From contig NC_052475.1 in NCBI RefSeq assembly GCF_009730915.1, positions 31,805,016 through 31,869,015 on the forward strand: 64,000 nt of DNA. Reading direction: 5' to 3'. Position numbers and translations under genes: made by a program. This stretch comes from Dioscorea cayenensis subsp. rotundata. Taxonomy: Eukaryota; Streptophyta; Magnoliopsida; Dioscoreales; Dioscoreaceae. Below the pieces are notes generated by a model, which saw only the letters and a program-made list of their open reading frames with translations, was not told where the DNA came from and searched no databases. Of this stretch, positions 54,604 to 64,000 are shown piece after piece. Position 1 is the stretch's first letter, and each line of letters opens with the position of its first letter.

Positions 54604-55490
54604 CGTTCCTCCGCCTATCGCCGACGATGATCGGAACCCTAAAAATCCCGATAACAGAAGAGATGTCGGGGTATAGGGTTTTAGAGAGAGATGCTTAATA
54701 AGTGTGCCTGATGAGAACGTTAGCGGATTCGGGCGCGATCATTAACGGGTTGCGGATCCACCAACCCATGTTGGCGGGCCGAACTGCGATCTTTAAGCCC
54801 ATGATGTACAGTAGCTGACTACTCTTTGTAATTTTTTTTTTACATCCTTGTAGCATTTCACAGTTACAGATTTACCCACATGGTCTGATTGTTTATTTAT
54901 TATTTTAAAAAAAATGGAGAAGAAGAGAAATATGTGACAAGCCTCATCTGTTCGAAAGAAGTTAGGGGCATGCACTTTTGGCGCACGAGTGCCCTTATCT
55001 TTCATGCGCTTTAGGGTTCGATCTCGGGTCTCTCGAAATGAACACCCTAAACAAGTGACCTGATACTAATAAATCAAAAGACTGTTGACTATTTCATTAA
55101 CCAGTAAAAATTGTGTTTAGTCTAGTCTTATAAGATCCCTTTCACATGTGATAAGACCAAATTCTTTATAGTACAAAAGGTGAAGACACATGTCGGTAAA
55201 ACTTGGCTTCTTAAGAGAGCTCTTTACATGCAAATCCCGGGTAGTGACTTGTCCAAAATTGTAAAAAAAAAAAATTTGCAGCATTAGTTCGGCATTCTAA
55301 TTTTTGAACTTGGATAAGGATCATAAACCCTGAAACTTTCACCATTGATTATGATGCTCACAATAGTTACAGCAAGATTAATCTCAGTGTTTTCTTTTCC
55401 ATTGATAATGTTAATTGGTTCTCATCCAAGTATTATCTATGATTGTTAATGTGTCAATTATGAATATAGGTATTATATTTGAGTTGTGGA
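54604..55490. other. Upstream flank of RPAC1 and of the OPT pseudogene
   Basis: The first ~130 bases are the RPAC1 leader and promoter, which is GC-richer with no clear TATA box. Around 55000-55070 lies a pol-III-box-like phrase (AGGGTTCGATCTCGGG) that may be a SINE remnant. No gene recognised. Confidence 0.4.
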
Positions 55491-55491
55491 A

Positions 55492-57422
55492 AAGGGCGGC
55501 ATTGGCGTTGTAGGATGAGTTTGCTGATGTGCATACAAGGATCATGAAAAGGAACTACGCTGTAGTAAGCACACTGGTGGTTTGTGGCCCATCTTGGGTG
55601 TGTCTTTAGCTTTGTCCTGCTTGGTTTGTGAAAGCTTCATCCTTCCTATTGGAATCATTAATGCCACTACCAACATGGTAAGTTATTAATACTTATTTTC
55701 TTTCATATATATATATATATATAAACATTATTTGCAGACGTTTCGAAAGTTATTGTTCTTAAATGATGTTTGATATTAGTTATTAGATCATCATTTAATG
55801 ACTATTGCATATATATATATATATATATACAATGAAGATTTACTATTAATACTATTTGGTACTCCGTATGAATTTACATAGCGATTAGAGTTGAATTTAA
55901 CAATTACCGTAAGATATCACTAGATTTGGAAGATGAATATCATTAGTTAGCTATAGTGACTTTTCTTGAAGGATGACATATGAACATATTAAATAATGCA
56001 TGGGTACAGGGTCCAAGGATAAATGTGGTGACAGAAATGCTTATTGGATATATATCTACTGCCAAGGAAGCCTTTAGCCAATGTAGCATTCAAGACTTGT
56101 GTATATATTGGCATGAATCAAGCTCTAGGTTTCATTTTTTTGACTTCAAACTTGGTCACTATATGAAGGTCCTTCCCAAATCAATGTTTATCGCCTGGGT
56201 AAATTTTCATCAACCTCTATAACTCTTCTATTTTAACATCAATTTGTTTCTATGTCTTTAAAAGTTAGTAGGAACAATAATAGCATTGAAAGTGTATGCC
56301 GGGACTGCATTGTGGCTATTAAACAATCCGTCGATCATATTTGCAATAAAGATCTTCTGCTTATGGGTAGTCCATGGACATGTTCAGAAGATGATAAATT
56401 CTACAATGCATCAATCATTTGGGGTGTTGTTGGCCTGCACCGTATGTTCAGGTCCCTCGGTTTATACTCCAAGATCACCTGGTTCTTCTTTTTCGGATTG
56501 CTCGCACCAGTGCTGTTGTGGCTACTTACCAAAGCATTCCCGGAAAACAAATTCCTGAAGCTCATCAACACACCTGCCATTCTCGGGGGAGCTTTTGCAT
56601 TACCGACAGCCAAGACGGTGAATTATTCGTCATATTTTAAAGTCAGCATTGTCTTTAACTTCTTTGTTTACCGTCGATATAAGGCTTGGTGGGCGATAGG
56701 GGTGGACACGGGCCGGGCGATCCATGGGCTGGCCCGAACCCAACCCAAAAAATACAGGGCCTGGGTTTAGAAAGTTGGCCCAAAAAACTGGGTTGGGCTC
56801 AAATATTTTGGCCCGATTGAATTTCGGACTGGGCTTGGGTCAACTGAATTTTGACCCGACCCGGCCCGATCCAAATAAATAAATAATATATATATCATAT
56901 ATTATTTATAATATATATAATTATATATATAATAGTAATAGGCTTGAAAAGAGTAAACATTTATAATACTTGTGTTGTATTTTTAAATGTTTGAAAAATT
57001 TTAGGGGTTAGTAGTAGTAGTTTTATTTAGTTATTTCAATTATTTCATAAAAAAATTAATTATTTTTGGTCGGGTTGAAATGTGGCCTAATGATAATTGA
57101 ATGGGATCGGGTTTGGATCAAAACACTGGGCCGAATACTAGGCCCGTACACCGAATATATGGGTTGTATATTTGAGTTTAGCCAAACCCAGCCCCGACCC
57201 AACCCGGCCTATGTCCACCCCTAGTGGGCGAGGTATAACTATGTATTGTCGGCAGCTCTCGATGCCGGCATTGCTTATATCAGTGTTGTTTCATTCTTTG
57301 CCTTGCAGAATTACAGCATCTATGGATTGAAATGGTTGGGTGGTGTGACTGGTGATCATTGTGACTTGGCTTCATGTCCTACAGCTCCATGGGTAGTTGT
57401 TAAAGGTTGTCATACATTCTAA
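55492..57422 (+). pseudogene. OPT-family oligopeptide transporter, truncated pseudogene
   Basis: Remnants of the C-terminal half of a PTR2/OPT-type transporter. Segment A (about 55492-55679) holds DVHTRIMKRNY and FILPIGIINATTNM; segment B (about 56009-56200) holds VVTEMLIGYI and DFKLGHYMKVLPKSMF; segment C (about 56259-56696 plus 57232-57422) holds LVGTIIALKVYAGTALWLLN, DLLLMGSPWTC, IIWGVVGLHRMF, YNYVLSAALDAG and DHCDLASCPTAPW, ending VVKGCHTF. The N-terminal half is absent upstream. Segment A has an in-frame stop and at least two frame changes, and segment C has one frame change near 56325-56335. A 527-bp hAT MITE splits segment C. Combined with the missing 5' half this is a real pseudogene, not only a sequencing artefact. 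Confidence 0.88.
56697..57223. mobile_element. hAT-superfamily MITE inside the OPT pseudogene
   Basis: 527 bp. It begins TAGGGGTGGACACGGGCC and ends GGCCTATGTCCACCCCTA, forming inverted ends. A perfect 8-bp target-site duplication GTGGGCGA lies at 56689-56696 and 57224-57231. Excising the element and one duplicate rejoins AWWA to RYNYVLSAALDAG in one frame, matching the OPT family. The interior has GGCCCGA-rich subterminal repeats and an AT-rich core, with no open frame. Confidence 0.95.
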
Positions 57423-58089
57423 CCATACATAGTTTCAAATGATGTAATTATAAACAGTTTCTCATGATTTGTGAGAGGTTAAAACTATGAGTGTTACAAA
57501 ATCACCATGTTATATTATGTGTTTGTTTGTGTATAATGAAGTGTTTGAATGATTAATTCCATCAGATATAAGTTCATTATTGTTTACCTAATAATATTAA
57601 TAACAAGTCAAGAGTTAATTCACTGAATTTCACTTATATAACTCATATAAATTTTAATAATCAGAGAAAATTAAGTAACCTGGAACACTCCAAACTTTTA
57701 GAATATATATATATATATATATTTTTCTGAAAAAAATCAATTCTACAACAGAGATCAAACAGGGTAACTTGGGTTCTGTTAAATATTTACTATATATCAA
57801 ACTATCTTAAAAAGTAGGAACATATCAATTTAGAGTTGACTCAAATTTAATTCGTCAACTATTTTTTATTGTTTTGTATTTTTATGGGAAATAAATGATT
57901 TTGTGAGGTTCATAAATGTGGGATTCTACTTTTCCTATTTTGTCATCTCAAAAGTCAAAACTAATGAAAAAAATAATTTTAAAAAAAGGATAAATTTCTT
58001 CACTAGCCTTCCTTCTTTTTCCCTAGTATTCTCTAAAAATTTAAATAATAATATTATTATAATACTTAAAATTAACATAACAGACATAG
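57423..58089. other. Intergenic AT-rich sequence
   Basis: No gene recognised. A (TA)n run lies at about 57701-57722. Confidence 0.5.
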
Positions 58090-58388
58090 TCTTGTTTGGA
58101 TTAGTTCTGAAAACCCAGAAGTGTTTTTTTATAAGTTAAGCACTTCTGGGTTTCAAAAATGTTATTTGTATTAACTTTTCTAAAAAACCAGAAACTGTAA
58201 ACAAAAGCTAGTCATGAAAAAAAAAACTGTTTTCAGTTTTTTTTACAGTTTCTGTTTATACGTAAAAGCTAATCCAAATAAAAAAATATAAAAAGTGCTT
58301 AACTTACTACTCTGAGAAGCACTTTTTTTGAAAACATGTATACTAAACTAAAAAAAACATTTTTTTCATAAGCCAATCCAAACGAGGG
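58090..58388. mobile_element. MITE with GTTTGGATT-type TIRs
   Basis: About 299 bp. The left end contains CTTGTTTGGATTAG, and the right end read inward contains CTCGTTTGGATTGG. Internal near-palindromes are present (ACCCAGAAGTG / CACTTCTGGGT; CTGTTTTCAG; CAGAAACTGTAA / TTACAGTTTCTG). The flanks share CATAG (58085-58089 and 58389-58393). Superfamily unresolved. It ends about 240 bases before the GIP1-like start codon, so it sits in that promoter. Confidence 0.6.
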
Positions 58389-58507
58389 CATAGAGCTCAT
58401 AGTTTAACAGCCAATCTTGCTTCTCACTTTGTGGTTATTTATTTTGTCAAATAAATAAATAAATAAATAAAATTTAAAAATAAATAAAAATTTGCAATAA
58501 AAAAATA

Positions 58508-58522
58508 AAAAAATATATATTT
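58508..58522 (+). promoter_or_regulatory. Candidate TATA region of the GIP1-like gene
   Basis: AAATATATATTTTAA, followed about 25 bases later by a CT-rich leader (TTTCTTTCTTTCTC...) that runs to the ATG at 58629. Confidence 0.4.
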
Positions 58523-58628
58523 TAAAAAGGTCTGTTTCTTTCTTTCTCTTTCGTTTCTCCTCCTCCTGCTTCTTCCTTCTTGTGTCTCTATCTGGGTTTC
58601 CCTCTCTTTCGGTAACGCGGCCACCAAG

Positions 58629-61600
58629 ATGAGCGCTAGGGTTTCGATCCCGGGGAGTGTGCGGAGGACGATCCAGGACATCAAAGAGATCGCAAGGAAC
58701 CACAGCGATGAGGAGGTCTACGCAATGCTCAAGGAGTGCGCCATGGATCCCAATGAGACAGCACAGCGCCTTCTACTCCAAGGTACCTCATTTCTCTCCA
58801 CGTTACCCATTGATCCTCTCTTTTATGCTTCGTTAGCTCTTGTTTAGCTTCGATCTGTTACGGTTTTCGGAGGGGTTTGTGTTTTGGTGATTTGATTTGG
58901 GGATTTTGAGGTTGATTCAAGTCGAAGCTCGGCTGGGGTTTCTCTTTTGAGGGATTTTTTGCTTTTGACGGTGTTTCGACTGTTTTTGATGGCGATTTCG
59001 AGGTTTTGGGGAATGAAGGCTTTTGGATTTTGTCGGTTCTTTCAAAAATTTTTTTTTTTTAAATCTTTTCTTTTTGGCTTTGATTTGGAAGTTGAGATTT
59101 TGATCTAGTAGAGAATGATATTTGCATTTCTTTCACGAAATTGTTCGTTTTTTCACTGACGAAGATGGTTCTTGATGTCTTGGATGGGTTTTGCTAGTAC
59201 CTAATTTCAACGTCTGATCCACTCAATTTTATGCTGTAGAATGTGATTCAGTATTGTTTTATGTCTCTATAACGCCGTCAATGATATTCTTTCGTTTCTA
59301 CAACATGGTATGGGCTACCCTGAGCTGACCATAGAGTGTACTGTGTTTTGTTGTTGTCGTCGTTGCGGTTCAGTGTTTTTTTGATGACCATACTAAAATT
59401 CTTTGGCTGCTAGTTGGTTTAGCAGCTTTTCCTGTCCTTACAACTATGGCTAACATATTGGCTTCATGTTTCAAATGGGTAGTCAAGCCAGTTTTTTCTT
59501 TTGTTTTTAGAAGACATTTATGGTTTAGTTTAGATACACACAAGATGCTAAAAAAGCTGTCATGCGTACATCTATTAATTCTTAAGTTGTTCCTTTTCTG
59601 TTGACCCCTTATGATGTTTTTACTGTTCCCTGATTTAGTTTGGTTAGTATATAACTGTGTCAAAGAGTTTCTTTTATGTGACATATATTGTTAAACTTAA
59701 ATGTATATCCACTCACATTTTTTTCGCTTTCTTATTTTCCTAAATGATTTTCGTATGGTGTTTTTGATCTGTTAATGCTCTTTCAGATACATTTCATGAG
59801 GTCAAAAGAAAGCGTGACAAGAGAAAGGAGGTACACATATTTCATTTACACAATGCCTCCTTGTTATAAACTTTTTATGATAGGTTCCTCTTTTCTATTC
59901 AAAACGAAGTGGTTTGAGTTTCTTTTAGCGTCATAGCATTTATGCTTAGGAACGAAGATCTATGCCTATGAAAAAAAGAGAGATGATTTATTCCATCAAT
60001 ATATTGGATTTTGACATGGTGGTCATGTTATTTTTCTGACTGATCATTACTCATGTGATGCATTGCATGCTTCTAGCTGATGAATATCTTTTTTATGCCT
60101 TAGATTTCTCATAAAGCAATTAGAACAGTTCCTTCTGAAATTACTTTTCTAATATTCTTATTATTAATACAGTTCGGTTTGAGTTTTCCTCATTAAGTGT
60201 TAATTTTAAGAGGTGTCTACATCATATACATATATTGCTGTATGTAAGGTTGAGCTTGAGATCGATGTGAATGAAGATACTTGTCATAACCAATTACTAA
60301 GCTCATGTGGAATTTAACCATGTTTTCCTGGAAAAGAATGTATATTATTGCAAGTATGTATCTTGTATGAGATTCACAACAAGAGAATGGATTGCTTGGT
60401 TCTATTCTGAAGTTCATGATTCAAGGTAGTAGGCGAATGATTCATTGTTATAGAAGGGAGAAAAACAAGTTTACATATCCCATATTCAACGCGTGATGTT
60501 TTTAGATGCATGTGCAATGCTAATGTCTGTTCTCACTACAACTATATTTGTGTAATAGTGCTCTCCCATGCTGCCAAATCATGTCTGCCCCTTCATTCAA
60601 TCGTTTGAGTCTATAAATAACAGCGCAAGTATATTAAAATTGTGAAGTCAGGTGGTTGAAAGTGGCCAATTAGTTTGATTACACTCCTTCGTTTATTGCA
60701 ATTGTGCCCACATATCTGTCCACAGTTATTTAAAGTAAAATCTTGAAGTTGTAACCATGTCCAAGATGATGAACATCTGTTTAATTTTTGGTGATTGGAA
60801 GCATCTACGTCTAACTAGTGGGCTATGGTTTATGTATATGCAAAATATTACAAGATCATCATGTCATCATTAAGCTTGAATATGTGCAGTTGTCCACAAT
60901 GCAATTGTATCCTCTTCACTTCTAATCCATATGGTTAGGACTTGTGCACCCTTGTAACAGATGCTGGCTCAGTGATGTGTTATGCGTGTTGCTTCCTGGT
61001 TTATGAGAAGTTATTTATTTCACTCTTTCCTTTTACAGAACTCCAAAGAATTTACAGATTCTAGATGGAGACCAGGTTTGCAAGGAAGGGGAAACAGGGG
61101 TGGGAGAGGAAGTTTTTCTGCTCGCTATGTAGCAAATGGTACTTCTTTTTCACTGCATGATGATTTTATAGCTAAAGAGTAAATTTTTCTTCAATACCAG
61201 ATTTTTTCTTGTTGGTTTTATGCCTCAGCATTATTACTTTTTCAGCATTCTGATTATCCTAATGGCTTGCATAGCTGTTTAAATTCATCTATATTTCCAC
61301 CATCCTATGTGTGCCCCATTAAGATGGATGGTAGTAAAGTTGTATTATATTTGAAAAAATAAAAAAAAAACCTATCTAGTTTACCTTTTAGGTCTGACTG
61401 CTTATTTCAATGTATGTTTACTATGTTACGTTCCTTCAACCTCCTGGCAACTTTTCAATATGTATTCGTTTGCAATCTGGTGTTCAATTAGTGAAATCAT
61501 TATTTGAATTCTAGTAGTAAAATTTTGTAGTAACAGTTAACCATTCATTAAAGCCATGTTGCCTGTGAATTCTATTTTGATCAATATTTGTTTGAGCTCT

Positions 61601-64000
61601 GAAGTGGGTTTAGATGTTACCTTCATTGTTTTGTGCCAATATTTGCAGTTCTTTTGCATGTCATTAAATTATACTTCAACGTCCAAACTTTTTCCACCAC
61701 TTAAGTTACAAACTTTTCTTAATGTAGTTTTGGAAGTTGTCTGCATGGGGTTGGCTTATGGTTGTTTCGGATTTTCTTTTTAATTTTTGCAATTGGTAAA
61801 TATGCGATTTATCAAGTTAGAATGCGAAATATTGGTCCACAATCTTTACTGTGCTTAGTATGCCTTCTTTTGTACCTACCTACAGTTTTTGGTTGTAAAT
61901 CTTGGGAGCCCAAAACTAGTTAATATTGTTATAACACCATTTAACCTTTAGCTCTTCTAACTTCTATAAGAAACAAAAGTAACTGTTCCTGCTATTATGA
62001 GCCACACATCTTTGCTATCACTGCAGAGGTGAACAGTGGAAGGTATGCTGGCGAAAAAGAAAATAGAATTAATCAAAGCACAGAGAAAAACACTGGATCT
62101 ACTCCATCTCCCATTATGCATGATGCTGAAATTAAGTCCACAACTCCGTTACAAAGGTACTTGCCTATCGTTATGGTATTTTCTTGAAGATTCACTTTTT
62201 TTTACTGATCTTGATCTTAATCTTAAACTTATACATTTCTTTCTTATTTTTCTTAATAAATTTTTTTTTAGCTATGCAGACAATACATATTGATAATAAT
62301 ACCAAAAAGTCAACTTATATAGGCAGTGAATGCATGATATATATATATTTTGTGTGAGATTGTTTTCAATTGGGTTAACTTATTCTGGTTTAGAATAGTA
62401 GCCTTTAGAAGTAGCATTATAACTTTTTTCTCTTAGTAATTATAAACTATATATTTGATTTTGAAAGTTTGGCCTTTGGTTTTTTCTTCAATTTCTACTT
62501 GTTTAGATTTAATAACTAATGTATTCAATTTTAAACTCAATATTTCAATTAGTTCATCAAATTCCTCGTAGCCCAGATGAAAATCTTACATTCCAGATTA
62601 AGAGTGCATATCCAACTTTTGTAGTTGCTGTGCTAGTGGCTTAGACTCTTAGAGGCACCTTCGAATGTTGGATCTTCCAGTTGAAGAAAGTATGACATCC
62701 TAATTTTGTCTTCAAATTAAATTTACTTGTGTAGCTTCCTGGACACCAGAATTATGCACAGAGCCATATAGATGGATGACGAAGGATATGCGAAAGAAAG
62801 CCTTTTAGATTCTGTGTTTTTGTGCTGTCTTTTTCTTAATATTAAGATATGCATTATGGTTTTATTTTATTGTTTAAACAATCAAATTGTTCATTTTTTT
62901 TAATGCTTGAGTACCTGATATTATTCCTTTCATGTTTCGCTATTTTCCTGATAGGATAATGGAAAAAAAAGTTTACATATTGCTCCTGCTCTACATAGAT
63001 CACAGTTAGTACTGCAGAATCTGATCTCTTTTTGCATGCCCCTTTTTAGCATTATTGTAATTTGCCTGCTTTATTCTTCTCAGCTCTGTAGGTGTACTTG
63101 CCAATGGTCCTTCAAATGCAGAAAGTTTGATGCCACCACAAGGGCATATCTCTCAAGAAGTTGGTGTCAATTGTATCATAAAAACAGAAGAAAATTCTGC
63201 TACTGAATCTATCAAGAAAGGGCCCCTGGCTGATGCTAAAATTAATACTGCATCAAGGCCATCTTTTCTGGGTTCTGAGTCTCCTGATCAGCTTCAGTCA
63301 GCCATGAGGTCAGCACCTGTTGCTGGGGTCTATGCTTCAGCTTCAGACCCTGTTCTAGTGCCAAGCTTTGACACACGTGCTCCAGCTTTAGTGGGTACAA
63401 TCAAACGTGAAGTTGGGAATAAGCAACCGGTTGAAAAAGCCTTTAATAGTGTTGTATCGCATGATGTTGCTGATTCTGCATTACCATCCATAGGCTCAAA
63501 AGAGTCTTCAGAATTGCAAAATAATCACATGCATGGAAAGTTGCTAGGTAAAGAACCTGCAGTTGAAGCAAACCAACAATTGGATGCACCACAGGATGCA
63601 TCATCTTCTCTTGTTAGTTCTGCGGGCAGCAGGCCATCTTCTAATTACAGCAGCCATTCACAACAGCAAAGTGCTCCTCATAAAGGTATTATATGTTTTG
63701 ATTTTGTATGTTCCTATTTATGCATCTATTACCTTCTCCTTTCAGCATGCTTTACTTGTGCAGGACCTAGATGACATCTTTTACTGTTGATCTAATTGAA
63801 TATGGTTAATATCAGGGACAACATTAACATTCTTATGGTTTTTCTAGAACTTTTATCAATTTGCAATGTTCGTAGTGTGGTCAAGGAGTAATCTACTGGA
63901 ACAGAAGTATGGTTTAGCTGGTTCAAGAAACCTATGGTGGCATGGTCCTTGAAATGCAGTCCTAAAACATCTTCTGTAGCCAATCCTTATTTATGTTGGT
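58629..64000 (+). CDS. GIP1: GBF-interacting protein 1-like, 5' part (continues past the window)
   Basis: Five exons seen: 58629-58782, 59787-59830, 61039-61138, 62027-62156, 63084-63685, giving about 343 residues with closed phases. The last donor is at 63686, and the rest of the window is intron. N terminus: RRTIQDIKEIARNHSDEEVY then LKECAMDPNETAQRLLLQDT, a UBA-like GIP1_N (DUF1296) domain. A basic stretch follows (EVKRKRDKRKE), then an RG-rich segment (GRGNRGGRGSF) and a long Ser/Pro/Gln-rich low-complexity region. GIP1 binds G-box bZIP factors and is reported to enhance their DNA binding and to have chaperone-like behaviour. The related plant proteins form a family, so the exact orthologue is uncertain. 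Confidence 0.9.

Overview
This is a nuclear window from a flowering plant. It has AT-rich intergenic DNA, intron-rich genes with GT-AG introns, plastid-targeted biosynthetic enzymes, a PPR protein, an AGC-VIII kinase and hAT/Mutator-type DNA transposons. The low GC content of the coding exons argues against a grass. A non-grass monocot or a eudicot both fit, and I cannot go further from sequence alone.

Layout: (1) 791-5634, minus: indole-3-glycerol phosphate synthase (tryptophan pathway), ten exons. (2) 6740-8826, plus: plastid-targeted multi-pass membrane protein of unknown function, diverging from (1). (3) 9495-13724, minus: long-chain acyl-CoA synthetase of the LACS8/LACS9 type, with a long leader (to about 15.74 kb) holding a GC-rich hAT-like element and a diverged tandem repeat. 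(4) 19452-20949, minus: P-class PPR protein. (5) 23201-26660: Mutator-like non-autonomous element with about 240-bp terminal inverted repeats, each carrying three palindromes. It contains a probable solo LTR and ends just upstream of the next gene. (6) 28513-30166, plus: plastid aspartate carbamoyltransferase (pyrimidine pathway), with a leader intron and a short uORF overlapping the start codon. (7) 30645-33312, minus: Sec14-type CRAL-TRIO lipid-transfer protein, convergent with (6). (8) 33.5-40.6 kb: gene-poor, with small tandem repeats and a Mutator-type MITE at 38597-38915. (9) 40611-43751, minus: D6PK-like AGC-VIII kinase. (10) 44.8-49.8 kb: gene-poor. (11) 49825-54603, minus: RNA polymerase I/III subunit RPAC1 (AC40), nine exons. 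(12) 55.49-57.42 kb, plus: 5'-truncated oligopeptide-transporter (OPT) pseudogene interrupted by a hAT MITE with a perfect 8-bp target-site duplication. (13) 58629-window end, plus: 5' part of a GBF-interacting-protein-1-like gene.

The genes are ordinary housekeeping and regulatory loci in different pathways, and I see no functional cluster. Splice structures were worked out by hand from conserved protein sequence, donor/acceptor dinucleotides and reading phase. In five genes (IGPS, LACS, PPR, ATCase, kinase) the reading frame is restored only by removing one extra base at one or more sites, mostly in short homopolymers. Every case is an insertion and none is a deletion. This looks much more like residual long-read assembly error than like a set of neighbouring pseudogenes, and it is the most consequential observation for anyone using this sequence.
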